A stretch of 64,000 nt of DNA, from assembly GCA_963969495.1 (NCBI GenBank), contig OZ018338.1:46755206-46819205 (forward strand). Direction: 5' to 3'. The position numbers and the translations under genes are program-made. The notes beneath the pieces are model-generated. The model worked only from the letters and a program-made list of their open reading frames with translations, searched no databases and was not told the origin of the DNA. Origin of the DNA: Ceratothoa steindachneri (taxonomy: Eukaryota > Arthropoda > Malacostraca > Isopoda > Cymothoidae). This document shows, piece after piece, positions 10,620 to 23,485 of this stretch. The first letter of the stretch is position 1. Every line of letters begins with the position of its first letter.

Positions 10620-12222
10620 GCAAATATCTTCAAACCTATCCAATTAGGGTCTCCGATTATAACTAATATTAGGCAAAAACGGCCAGTTTTGAGATTCGAT
10701 CGATTTCTTATAAAAAGCTTGAAAACGTCAGTTTGGGGAAAATAAACCGTTTTTCAAACTTAGCAAGTTATTTCTCTCGAATCTAAGTAATATTACCCAA
10801 AACCTGGAAAAACGGCCGTTTTTAAGGTTAGGTCAATTTCCAAAAAAATGATTGAAAAGCGGGAGTTTTTTGGATGGTGCAAATATCTTCAAACCTATCC
10901 AATAAAGGTCTCCGATTTTAAGTAATATTAGGCAAAAACATGCAAAAACGGTCAGTTTTGAGATTCGATCGATTTCTTAAAAAAGCTCGAAAAACATCTG
11001 TTTTGGGAAAATAAGCCGTTTTTCAAACTTAGCAAGTTATTGCTCTTGAATCGAAGTAATATTATCCAAAACCTTAAAAAACGGCCGTTTTTAAGGTTTG
11101 ATCCATTTCCTAAAAAAGATTTAAAAATAGGAGTTTTTTAGATGATGCAAATATCTTCAAACCTATCCAATTAGGGTCTCCGATTATAAGTAATATTATG
11201 CAAAATCATGCAAAAACAGGCAGTTTTGAGATTCGATCGATTTCTTAAAAAAAGCTCGAAAAACGTCGGTTTTAGGAAAATAAACCGTTTTTCAAACTTA
11301 GCAAGTTATTGCTCATGAATCTAAGTAATATTAAACAAAAGCTGGAAAAACGGCCGTTTTTAAGGTTTAAACCATTTCCTAAAAAAGATTGAAAATCGGG
11401 AGTTTTTTGGATGATGCAAATATCTTCAAACCTATCCAATTAAGGTCTCCGATTATAAGTAATATTAGGCAAAAACATGCAAAAACGGCCAGTTTTGGGA
11501 TTCAATCAATTTCTTAAAAAAAGCTTGAAAAACGTCAGTTTTGGGAAAATAAACCGATTTTCAAACTTAGAGAGTTACTGTTCCCATATCTGAGGAATAT
11601 TAACCAAAACCTGGAAAAACGGCCGTTTTTGAGGTTTGATCCATTTTCTAAAGAAGATTGAAAAACGGGAGTTTTTTGGATAATGCAAATATTTTAAAAC
11701 CTATTCAATTTAGGTCTCCGATTATAAGTAATATTATGCAAAATCATGCACAAACGGTCAGTTTTGAGATTCGATCGATTTCTTAAAAAAAGCTCGAAAA
11801 ACGTCGGTTTTAGGAAAATAAACCGTTTTTCAAACTTAGCAAGTTATTGCTCATGAATCTAAGTAATATTAAACAAAAGCTGGAAAAACGGCCGTTTTTA
11901 AGGTTTAAACCATTTCCTAAAAAAGATTGAAAAATGGGAGTTTTGGGGATAATGCAAATATCTTCAAACCTATCCAATTAAGGTCTCCGATTATAAGTAA
12001 TATTAGGCAAAAACATGCAAAAACGGCCAGTTTATGGGATTCAATCGATTTCTTAAAAAAAGCTTGAAAAACGTCAGTTTTGGGAAAATAAACCATTTTC
12101 AAACTTACAGAGTTACTGTTCCCATATCTGAGGAATATTAACCAAAACCTGGAAAAACGGCCGTTTTCAAGGTTTAGTATATTTCCAAAAAAATGATTGA
12201 AAAGCGGGAGTTTGTGGATGAT
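10620..12222. repeat. 6-mer HOR copy 7 (1603 bp)
   Basis: Returns to the haplotype of copies 1-5 (ACAGGCAG, GATTCAATCAATTT) although it lies between variant copies 6 and 8. Private change AAAGAAG near 11650. Confidence 0.9.
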
Positions 12223-13287
12223 GCAAATATCTTCAAACCTATCCAATTAGGGTCTCCGATTATAACTAATATTAGGCAAAAACGGCCAGTTTTGAGATTC
12301 GATCGATTTCTTATAAAAAGCTTGAAAACGTCAGTTTGGGGAAAATAAACCGTTTTTCAAACTTAGCAAGTTATTTCTCTCGAATCTAAGTAATATTACC
12401 CAAAACCTGGAAAAACGGCCGTTTTTAAGGTTAGGTCAATTTCCAAAAAAATGATTGAAAAGCGGGAGTTTTTTGGATGGTGCAAATATCTTCAAACCTA
12501 TCCAATAAAGGTCTCCGATTTTAAGTAATATTAGGCAAAAACATGCAAAAACGGTCAGTTTTGAGATTCGATCGATTTCTTAAAAAAGCTCGAAAAACAT
12601 CTGTTTTGGGAAAATAAGCCGTTTTTCAAACTTAGCAAGTTATTGCTCTTGAATCGAAGTAATATTATCCAAAACCTTAAAAAACGGCCGTTTTTAAGGT
12701 TTGATCCATTTCCTAAAAAAGATTTAAAAATAGGAGTTTTTTAGATGATGCAAATATCTTCAAACCTATCCAATTAGGGTCTCCGATTATAAGTAATATT
12801 ATGCAAAATCATGCAAAAACGGTCAGTTTTGAGATTCGATCGATTTCTTAAAAAAAGCTCGAAAAACGTCGGTTTTAGGAAAATAAACCGTTTTTCAAAC
12901 TTAGCAAGTTATTGCTCATGAATCTAAGTAATATTAAACAAAAGTTGGAAAAACGGCCGTTTTTAAGGTTTAAACCATTTCCTAAAAAAGATTGAAAATC
13001 GGGAGTTTTTTGGATGATGCAAATATCTTCAAACCTATCCAATTAAGGTCTCCGATTATAAGTAATATTAGGCAAAAACATGCAAAAACGGCCAGTTTTG
13101 GGATTCAATCGATTTTTTAAAAAAAGCTTGAAAAACGTCATATTTGGGAAAATAAACCGTTTTTCAAACTTACAGAGTTACTGTTCCCATATCTGAGGAA
13201 TATTAACCAAAACCTGGAAAAACGGCCGTTTTTAAGGTTTGATCCATTTCCTAAAAAAGATTGAAAAATGGGAGTTTTTTGGATGAT
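12223..13287. repeat. 6-mer HOR copy 8, truncated after four monomers
   Basis: Boxes at 12223, 12482, 12750, 13019; haplotype as copy 6. The fourth monomer switches at CGGCCG (13223-13228) from the s12/13 form to an s3/s5 type of end (TTTGATCCATTTCC, GAAAAATGGGAG). The next monomer is the s6 of the 10-mer type. This is the right boundary of the 6-mer island. Confidence 0.87.
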
Positions 13288-14082
13288 GCAAATATCTTCA
13301 AACCTATCCAATTAAGGTCTCCGATTATAACTAATATTAGGCAAAAACGGCCAGTTTTGAGATTCGATCGATTTCTTATAAAAAGCTTGTAAACGTCAGT
13401 TTGGGGAAAATAAACCGTTTTTCAAACTTAGCAAGTTATTTCTCTCGAATCTAAGTAATATTACCCAAAACCTGGAAAAACGGCCGTTTTTAAGGTTAGG
13501 TCTATTTCCAAAAAAATGATTGAAAAGCGGGAGTTTTTTGGATGGTGCAAATATCTTCAAACCTATCCAATAAAGGTCTCCGATTTTAAGTAATATTAGG
13601 CAAAAACATGCAAAAACGGTCAGTTTTGAGATTCGATCGATTTCTTAAAAAAGCTTGAAAAACGTCTGTTTTGGGAAAATAGGCCGTTTTTCAAACTTAG
13701 CAAGTTATTGCTCTTGAATCGAAGTAATATTAACCAAAACCTTAAAAAACGGCCGTTTTTAAGGTTTGATCCATTTCCTAAAAAAGATTTAAAAAGAGGA
13801 GTTTTTTAGATGATGCAAATATCTTCAAACCTATCCAATTAGGGTCTCCGATTATAAGTAATATTATGCAAAATCATGCAAAAACGGTCAGTTTTGAGAT
13901 TAGATCGATTTCTTAAAAAAAGCTCGAAAAACGTCGGTTTTAGGAAAATAAACCGTTTTTCAAACTTAGCAAGTTATTGCTCATGAATCTAAGTAATATT
14001 AAACAAAAGCTGGAAAAACGGCCGTTTTCAGGTTTAGTCTATTTTCAAAAAAATGATTGAAAAGCGGGAGTTTGTGGATGAT
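13288..14082. repeat. Three-monomer linker s6-s7-s8
   Basis: Boxes at 13288, 13547, 13815. The s6 is the 259 bp form with GCTTGTAAACG, as in 10-mers. The s8 ends TTTTCAGGTTTAGTC, an s2-type end, which leads into s3 of the next block. Confidence 0.82.
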
Positions 14083-15694
14083 GCAAATATCTTCAAACCT
14101 ATCCAATTAGGGTCCCCGATTATAAGTAATATTATGCAAAATCATGCAAAAACGGTCAGTTTTGAGATTCGATCGATTTCTTAAAAAAAGCTCGAAAAAC
14201 GTCGGTTTTAGGAAAATAAACCGTTTTTCAAACTTAGCAAGTTATTGCTCTCGAATCTAAGTAATATTAAGCAAAAGCTGGAAAAACGGCCGTTTTTAAG
14301 GTTTGATCCATTTCCTAAAAAAGATTGAAAAATGGGAGTTTTGGGGATAATGCAAATATCTTCAAACTTAGCCAATTAAGGTCTCCGATTATAAGTAATA
14401 TTTGGCAAAAACATGCAAAAAACGTCTGTTTTGAGGTTTAATCGATTTCTTAAAAAAAGCTCGAAAAACATCAGTTTTGGGAAAATAAACCGTTTTTCAA
14501 ACTTAGCAAGTTATTGCTCTCGTATCTAAGTAATATTTACCAACACCTGGAAAAACGGCCGTTTTTAAGGTTTAAACCATTTCCTAAAAAAGATTGAAAA
14601 ACGGGACTTTTTTGGATGGTGCAAATATCTTCAAACCTATCCAATTAGGGTCTCCGATTATAAGTAATATTATGCAAAATCATGCAAAAACGGTCAGTTT
14701 TGAGATTCGATCGATTTCTTAAAAAAAGCTCGAAAAACGTCGGTTTTAGGAAAATAAACCGTTTTTCAAACTTAGCAAGTTATTGCTCTCGAATCTAAGT
14801 AATATTAAGTAAAAGCTGGAAAAACGGCCGTTTTTAAGGTTTGATCCATTTCCTAAAAAAGATTGAAAAATGGGAGTTTTTTGGATGATGCAAATATCTT
14901 CAAACCTATCCAATTAAGGTCTCCGATTATAACTAATATTAGGCAAAAACCTGCAAAAACGGCCAGTTTTGAGATTCGATCGATTTCTTATAAAAAGCTT
15001 GAAAACGTCAGTTTGGGGAAAATAAACCGTTTTTCAAACTTAGCAAGTTATTTCTCTCGAATCTAAGTAATATTACCCAAAACCTGGAAAAACGGCCGTT
15101 TTTAAGGTTAGGTCTATTTCCAAAAAAATGATTGAAAAGCGGGAGTTTTTTGGATGGTGCAAATATCTTCAAACCTATCCAATAAAGGTCTCGGATTTTA
15201 AGTAATATTAGGCAAAAACATGCAAAAACGGTCAGTTTTGAGATTCGATCGATTTCTTAAAAAAGCTCGAAAAACGTCTGTTTTGGGAAAATAAGCCGTT
15301 TTTCAAACTTAGCAAGTTATTGCTCTCGAATCGAAGTAATATTAACCAAAACCTTAAAAAACGGCCGTTTTTAAGGTTTGATCCATTTCCTAAAAAAGAT
15401 TTAAAAATAGGAGTTTTTTAGATGATGCAAATATCTTCAAACCTATCCAATTAGGGTCTCCGATTATAAGTAATATTATGCAAAATCATGCAAAAACGGT
15501 CAGTTTTGAGATTCGATCGATTTCTTAAAAAAAGCTCGAAAAACGTCGGTTTTAGGAAAATAAACCGTTTTTCAAACTTAGCAAGTTATTGCTCATGAAT
15601 CTAAGTAATATTAAACAAAAGCTGGAAAAACGGCCGTTTTCAGGTTTAGTCTATTTTCAAAAAAATGATTGAAAAGCGGGAGTTTGTGGATGAT
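14083..15694. repeat. 6-mer of 13-mer lineage, s3-s8 (1612 bp)
   Basis: Boxes at 14083, 14352, 14621, 14890, 15159, 15427, in order s3, s4, s5, full-length s6, s7, s8, then s3 again. It is a different six-mer from the island at 464-13287: it contains s4 and s5 and lacks s1, s2 and s9-s13. Confidence 0.85.
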
Positions 15695-18114
15695 GCAAAT
15701 ATCTTCAAACCTATCCAATTAGGGTCTCCGATTATAAGTAATATTATGCAAAATCATGCAAAAACGGTCAGTTTTGAGATTCGATCGATTTCTTAAAAAA
15801 AGCTCGAAAAACGTCGGTTTTAGGAAAATAAACCGTTTTTCAAACTTAGCAAGTTATTGCTCTCGAATCTAAGTAATATTAAGCAAAAGCTGGAAAAACG
15901 GCCGTTTTTAAGGTTTGATCCATTTCCTAAAAAAGATTGAAAAATGGGAGTTTTGGGGATAATGCAAATATCTTCAAACTTAGCCAATTAAGGTCTCCGA
16001 TTATAAGTAATATTTGGCAAAAACATGCAAAAAACGTCTGTTTTGAGGTTTAATCGATTTCTTAAAAAAAGCTCGAAAAACATCAGTTTTGGGAAAATAA
16101 ACCGTTTTTCAAACTTAGCAAGTTATTGCTCTCGTATCTAAGTAATATTTACCAACACCTGGAAAAACGGCCGTTTTTAAGGTTTAAACCATTTCCTAAA
16201 AAAGATTGAAAAACGGGACTTTTTTGGATGGTGCAAATATCTTCAAACCTATCCAATTAGGGTCTCCGATTATAAGTAATATTATGCAAAATCATGCAAA
16301 AACGGTCAGTTTTGAGATTCGATCGATTTCTTAAAAAAAGCTCGAAAAACGTCGGTTTTAGGAAAATAAACCGTTTTTCAAACTTAGCAAGTTATTGCTC
16401 TCGAATCTAAGTAATATTAAGCAAAAGCTGGAAAAACGGCCGTTTTTAAGGTTTGATCCATTTCCTAAAAAAGATTGAAAAATGGGAGTTTTTTGGATGA
16501 TGCAAATATCTTCAAACCTATCCAATTAAGGTCTCCGATTATAACTAATATTAGGCAAAACCTGCAAAAACGGCCAGTTTTGAGATTCGATCGATTTCTT
16601 ATAAAAAGCTTGAAAACGTCAGTTTGGGGAAAATAAACCGTTTTTCAAACTTAGCAAGTTATTTCTCTCGAATCTAAGTAATATTACCCAAAACCTGGAA
16701 AAACGGCCGTTTTTAAGGTTAGGTCTATTTCCAAAAAAATGATTGAAAAGCGGGAGTTTTTTGGATGGTGCAAATATCTTCAAACCTATCCAATAAAGGT
16801 CTCGGATTTTAAGTAATATTAGGCAAAAACATGCAAAAACGGTCAGTTTTGAGATTCGATCGATTTCTTAAAAAAGCTCGAAAAACGTCTGTTTTGGGAA
16901 AATAAGCCGTTTTTCAAACTTAGCAAGTTATTGCTCTCGAATCGAAGTAATATTAACCAAAACCTTAAAAAACGGCCGTTTTTAAGGTTTGATCCATTTC
17001 CTAAAAAAGATTTAAAAATAGGAGTTTTTTGGATGATGCAAATATCTTCAAACCTATCCAATTAGGGTCTCCGATTATAAGTAATATTATGCAAAATCAT
17101 GCAAAAACAGGCAGTTTTGAGATTCGATCGATTTCTTAAAAAAAGCTCGAAAAACGTCGGTTTTAGGAAAATAAACCGTTTTTCAAACTTAGCAAGTTAT
17201 TGCTCATGAATCTAAGTAATATTAAACAAAAGCTGGAAAAACGGCCGTTTTTAAGGTTTAAACCATTTCCTAAAAAAAGATTGAAAATCGGGAGTTTTTT
17301 GGATGATGCAAATATCTTCAAACCTATCCAATTAAGGTCTCCGATTATTATTAATATTAGGCAAAAACATGCAAAAACGGCCAGTATTGGGATTCAATCG
17401 ATTTCTTAAAAAAAGCTTGAAAAACGTCAGTTTTGGGAAAATAAACCGTTTTTCAAACTTAGAGAGTTACTGTTCCCATATCTGAGGAATATTAACCAAA
17501 ACCTGGATAAAACGGCCGTTTTCAAGGTTAGGTCTATTTCCAAAAAAATGATTGAAAAGCGGGAGTTTGTGGATGATGCAAATATCTTCAAACCTATCCA
17601 ATTAGGGTCTCCGATTATAAGTAATATTATGCAAAATCATGCAAAAACGGTTAGGTTTGAGATTCGATCGATTTCTTAAAAAAAGCTCGAAAAACATCTG
17701 TTTTGGGAAAATAAGCCGTTTTTCAAACTTAGCAAGTTATTGCTCTCGAATCGAAGTAATATTATCCAAAACCTTAAAAAACGGCCGTTTTTAAGGTTTG
17801 ATCCATTTCCTAAAAAAGATTTAAAAATAGGAGTTTTTTAGATGATGCAAATATCTTCAAACCTATCCAATTAGGGTCTCCGATTATAAGTAATATTATG
17901 CAAAATCATGCAAAAACGGTCAGTTTTGAGATTCGATCGATTTCTTAAAAAAAGCTCGAAAAACGTCGGTTTTAGGAAAATAAACCGTTTTTCAAACTTA
18001 GCAAGTTATTGCTCATGAATCTAAGTAATATTAAACAAAAGCTGGAAAAACGGCCGTTTTCAGGTTTAGTCTATTTTCAAAAAAATGATTGAAAAGCGGG
18101 AGTTTGTGGATGAT
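15695..18114. repeat. 9-mer HOR s3-s11, copy 1 (2420 bp)
   Basis: Boxes at 15695, 15964, 16233, 16502, 16770, 17038, 17308, 17578, 17847. s12, s13, s1 and s2 are missing: s11 runs directly into s3 through a CGGCCG followed by TTTTCAGGTTTAGTC. One A is missing in its s6 (AGGCAAAACCTGC near 16555). Confidence 0.87.
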
Positions 18115-20536
18115 GCAAATATCTTCAAACCTATCCAATTAGGGTCTCCGATTATAAGTAATATTATGCAAAATCATGCAAAAACGGTCAGTTTTGAGAT
18201 TCGATCGATTTCTTAAAAAAAGCTCGAAAAACGTCGGTTTTAGGAAAATAAACCGTTTTTCAAACTTAGCAAGTTATTGCTCTCGAATCTAAGTAATATT
18301 AAGCAAAAGCTGGAAAAACGGCCGTTTTTAAGGTTTGATCCATTTCCTAAAAAAGATTGAAAAATGGGAGTTTTGGGGATAATGCAAATATCTTCAAACT
18401 TAGCCAATTAAGGTCTCCGATTATAAGTAATATTTGGCAAAAACATGCAAAAAAGGTCTGTTTTGAGGTTTAATCGATTTCTTAAAAAAAGCTCGAAAAA
18501 CATCAGTTTTGGGAAAATAAACCGTTTTTCAAACTTAGCAAGTTATTGCTCTCGTATCTAAGTAATATTTACCAACACCTGGAAAAACGGCCGTTTTTAA
18601 GGTTTAAACCATTTCCTAAAAAAGATTGAAAAACGGGACTTTTTTGGATGGTGCAAATATCTTCAAACCTATCCAATTAGGGTCTCCGATTATAAGTAAT
18701 ATTATGCAAAATCATGCAAAAACGGTCAGTTTTGAGATTCGATCGATTTCTTAAAAAAAGCTCGAAAAACGTCGGTTTTAGGAAAATAAACCGTTTTTCA
18801 AACTTAGCAAGTTATTGCTCTCGAATCTAAGTAATATTAAGCAAAAACTGGAAAAACGGCCGTTTTTAAGGTTTGATCCATTTCCTAAAAAAGATTGAAA
18901 AATGGGAGTTTTTTGGATGATGCAAATATCTTCAAACCTATCCAATTAAGGTCTCCGATTATAACTAATATTAGGCAAAAACCTGCAAAAACGGCCAGTT
19001 TTGAGATTCGATCGATTTCTTATAAAAAGCTTGAAAACGTCAGTTTGGGGAAAATAAACCGTTTTTCAAACTTAGCAAGTTATTTCTCTCGAATCTAAGT
19101 AATATTACCCAAAACCTGGAAAAAAGGCCGTTTTTAAGGTTAGGTCTATTTCCAAAAAAATGATTGAAAAGCGGGAGTTTTTTGGATGGTGCAAATATCT
19201 TCAAACCTATCCAATAAAGGTCTCGGATTTTAAGTAATATTAGGCAAAAACATGCAAAAACGGTCAGTTTTGAGATTCGATCGATTTCTTAAAAAAGCTC
19301 GAAAAACGTCTGTTTTGGGAAAATAAGCCGTTTTTCAAACTTAGCAAGTTATTGCTCTCGAATCGAAGTAATATTAACCAAAACCTTAAAAAACGGCCGT
19401 TTTTAAGGTTTGATCCATTTCCTAAAAAAGATTTAAAAATAGGAGTTTTTTGGATGATGCAAATATCTTCAAACCTATCCAATTAGGGTCTCCGATTATA
19501 AGTAATATTATGCAAAATCATGCAAAAACAGGCAGTTTTGAGATTCGATCGATTTCTTAAAAAAAGCTCGAAAAACGTCGGTTTTAGGAAAATAAACCGT
19601 TTTTCAAACTTAGCAAGTTATTGCTCATGAATCTAAGTAATATTAAACAAAAGCTGGAAAAACGGCCGTTTTTAAGGTTTAAACCATTTCCTAAAAAAAG
19701 ATTGAAAATCGGGAGTTTTTTGGATGATGCAAATATCTTCAAACCTATCCAATTAAGGTCTCCGATTATTATTAATATTAGGCAAAAACATGCAAAAACG
19801 GCCAGTATTGGGATTCAATCGATTTCTTAAAAAAAGCTTGAAAAACGTCAGTTTTGGGAAAATAAACCGTTTTTCAAACTTAGAGAGTTACTGTTCCCAT
19901 ATCTGAGGAATATTAACCAAAACCTGGATAAAACGGCCGTTTTCAAGGTTAGGTCTATTTCCAAAAAAATGATTGAAAAGCGGGAGTTTGTGGATGATGC
20001 AAATATCTTCAAACCTATCCAATTAGGGTCTCCGATTATAAGTAATATTATGCAAAATCATGCAAAAACGGTTAGGTTTGAGATTCGATCGATTTCTTAA
20101 AAAAAGCTCGAAAAACATCTGTTTTGGGAAAATAAGCCGTTTTTCAAACTTAGCAAGTTATTGCTCTCGAATCGAAGTAATATTATCCAAAACCTTAAAA
20201 AACGGCCGTTTTTAAGGTTTGATCCATTTCCTAAAAAAGATTTAAAAATAGGAGTTTTTTAGATGATGCAAATATCTTCAAACCTATCCAATTAGGGTCT
20301 CCGATTATAAGTAATATTATGCAAAATCATGCAAAAACAGGCAGTTTTGAGATTCGATCGATTTCTTAAAAAAAGCTCGAAAAACGTCGGTTTTAGGAAA
20401 ATAAACCGTTTTTCAAACTTAGCAAGTTATTGCTCATGAATCTAAGTAATATTAAACAAAAGCTGGAAAAACGGCCGTTTTTAAGGTTTAAACCATTTCC
20501 TAAAAAAGATTGAAAATCGGGAGTTTTTTGGATGAT
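18115..20536. repeat. 9-mer HOR s3-s11, copy 2 (2422 bp)
   Basis: Boxes at 18115, 18384, 18653, 18922, 19191, 19459, 19729, 19999, 20268. Nearly identical to copy 1. Private changes include AAAAGGTCTG in s4 and AAAAAGGCCG near 19123, where the palindrome centre is changed. The s11 then continues into a D-type monomer rather than s3. Confidence 0.87.
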
Positions 20537-20805
20537 GCAAATATCTTCAAACCTATCCAATTAAGGTCTCCGATTATAAGTAATATTAGGCAAAAACATG
20601 CAAAAACGGCCAGTTTTGGGATTCAATCAATTTCTTAAAAAAAGCTTGAAAAACGTCAGTTTTGGGAAAATAAACCGATTTTCAAACTTAGAGAGTTACT
20701 GTTCCCATATCTGAGGAATATTAACCAAAACCTGGAAAAACGGCCGTTTTTGAGGTTTGATCCATTTTCTAAAAAAGATTGAAAAACGGGAGTTTTTTGG
20801 ATAAT
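20537..20805. repeat. Single s12/s13-type monomer
   Basis: GATTCAATCAATTT and GAGAGTTACTG, ending GATCCATTTTCT (s13 end). The s12/s13 pair of other units is one monomer here, joining the 9-mer block to the first 10-mer. Confidence 0.82.
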
Positions 20806-23485
20806 GCAAATATTTTAAAACCTATTCAATTTAGGTCTCCGATTATAAGTAATATTATGCAAAATCATGTAAAAACGGTCAGTTTTGAGATTCGATCGAT
20901 TTCTTAAAAAAAGCTCGAAAAACGTCGGTTTTAGGAAAATAAACCGTTTTTCAAACTTAGCAAGTTATTGCTCATGAATCTAAGTAATATTAAACAAAAG
21001 CTGGAAAAACGGCCGTTTTTAAGGTTTAAACCATTTCCTAAAAAAGATTGAAAAATGGGAGTTTTGGGGATAATGCAAATATCTTCAAACCTATCCAATT
21101 AAGGTCTCCGATTATAAGTAATATTAGGCAAAAACATGCAAAAACGGCCAGTTTTGGGATTCAATCGATTTCTTAAAAAAAGCTTGAAAAACGTCAGTTT
21201 TGGGAAAATAAACCGTTTTTCAAACTTACAGATTTACTGTTCCCATATCTGAGGAATATTAACCAAAACCTGGAAAAACGGCCGTTTTCAAGGTTTAGTA
21301 TATTTCCAAAAAAATGATTGAAAAGCGGGAGTTTGTGGATGATGCAAATATCTTCAAACCTATCCAATTAGGGTCTCCGATTATAAGTAATATTATGCAA
21401 AATCATGCAAAAACGGTCAGTTTTGAGATTCGATCGATTTCTTAAAAAAAGCTCGAAAAACGTCGGTTTTAGGAAAATAAACCGTTTTTCAAACTTAGCA
21501 AGTTATTGCTCTCGAATCTAAGTAATATTAAGCAAAAGCTGGAAAAACGGCCGTTTTTAAGGTTTGATCCATTTCCTAAAAAAGATTGAAAAATGGGAGT
21601 TTTTTGGATGATGCAAATATCTTCAAACCTATCCAATTAAGGTCTCCGATTATAACTAATATTAGGCAAAAACGGCCAGTTTTGAGATTCGATCGATTTC
21701 TTATAAAAAGCTTGTAAACGTCAGTTTGGGGAAAATAAACCGTTTTTCAAACTTAGCAAGTTATTTCTCTCGAATCTAAGTAATATTACCCAAAACCTGG
21801 AAAAACGGCCGTTTTTAAGGTTAGTTCTATTTCCAAAAAAATGATTGAAAAGCGGGAGTTTTTTGGATGGTGCAAATATCTTCAAACCTATCCAATAAAG
21901 GTCTCCGATTTTAGGTAATATTAGGCAAAAACATGCAAAAACGGTCAGTTTTGAGATTCGATCGATTTCTTAAAAAAAGCTTGAAAAACGTCTGTTTTGG
22001 GAAAATAAGCCGTTTTTCAAACTTAGCAAGTTATTGCTCTTGAATCGAAGTAATATTAACCAAAACCTTAAAAAACGGCCGTTTTTAAGGTTTGATCCAT
22101 TTCCTAAAAAAGATTTAAAAATAGGAGTTTTTTAGATGATGCAAATATCTTCAAACCTATCCAATTAGGGTCTCCGATTATAAGTAATATTATGCAAAAT
22201 CATGCAAAAACGGTCAGTTTTGAGATTCGATCGATTTCTTAAAAAAAGCTCGAAAAACGTCGGTTTTAGGAAAATAAACCGTTTTTCAAACTTAGCAAGT
22301 TATTGCTCGTGAATCTAAGTAATATTAAACAAAAGCTGGAAAAACGGCCGTTTTCAAGGTTAGGTCTATTTCCAAAAAAATGATTGAAAAGCGGGAGTTT
22401 GTGGATGATGCAAATATCTTCAAACCTATAAAATTAGGGTCTCCGATTATAAGTAATATTATGCAAAATCATGCAAAAACGGTTAGGTTTGAGATTCGAT
22501 CGATTTCTTAAAAAAAGCTCGAAAAACATCTGTTTTGGGAAAATAAGCCGTTTTTCAAACTTAGCAAGTTATTGCTCTCGAATCGAAGTAATATTATCCA
22601 AAACCTTAAAAAACGGCCGTTTTTAAGGTTTGATCCATTTCCTAAAAAAGATTTAAAAATAGGAGTTTTTTAGATGATGCAAATATCTTCAAACCTATCC
22701 AATTAGGGTCTCCGATTATAAGTCATATTATGCAAAATCATGCAAAAACAGGCAGTTTTGAGATTCGATCGATTTCTTAAAAAAAGCTCGAAAAACGTCG
22801 GTTTTAGGAAAATAAACCGTTTTTCAAACTTAGCAAGTTATTGCTCATGAATCTAAGTAATATTAAACAAAAGCTGGAAAAACGGCCGTTTTTAAGGTTT
22901 AAACCATTTCCTAAAAAAGATTGAAAATCGGGAGTTTTTTGGATGATGCAAATATCTTCAAACCTATCCAATTAAGGTCTCCGATTATAAGTAATATTAG
23001 GCAAAAACATGCAAAAACGTCCAGTTTTGGGATTCAATCAATTTCTTAAAAAAAGCTTGAAAAACGTCAGTTTTGGGAAAATAAACCGATTTTCAAACTT
23101 AGAGAGTTACTGTTCCCATATCTGAGGAATATTAACCAAAACCTGGAAAAACGGCCGTTTTTGAGGTTTGATCCATTTCCTAAAAAAGATTGAAAATCGG
23201 GAGTTTTTTGGATGATGCAAATATCTTCAAACCTATCCAATTAAGGTCTCCGATTATAAGTAATATTAGGCAAAAACATGCAAAAACGGCCAGTTTTGGG
23301 ATTCAATCAATTTCTTAAAAAAAGCTTGAAAAACGTCAGTTTTGGGAAAATAAACCGATTTTCAAACTTAGAGAGTTACTGTTCCCATATCTGAGGAATA
23401 TTAACCAAAACCTGGAAAAACGGCCGTTTTTGAGGTTTGATCCATTTTCTAAAAAAGATTGAAAAACGGGAGTTTTTTGGATAAT
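20806..23485. repeat. 10-mer HOR copy 1 (2680 bp)
   Basis: Boxes at 20806, 21075, 21344, 21613, 21872, 22141, 22410, 22679, 22948, 23217. Order s1 s2 s3 s6 s7 s8 s10 s11 s12 s13, so s4, s5 and s9 are missing. s6 has the 10 bp deletion. The s8-to-s10 switch is at CGGCCG (22345-22350). The s12 carries the CGTCCAG variant. Confidence 0.9.

Noticed and set aside
15070..15082. TAATATTAC, the nonanucleotide of geminivirus-like rolling-circle origins, in the s6 monomers
   Set aside because: It comes from the TAATATTA block present in both half-units plus a following C. The flanks are not complementary, so there is no stem-loop, and no Rep-like gene is present.
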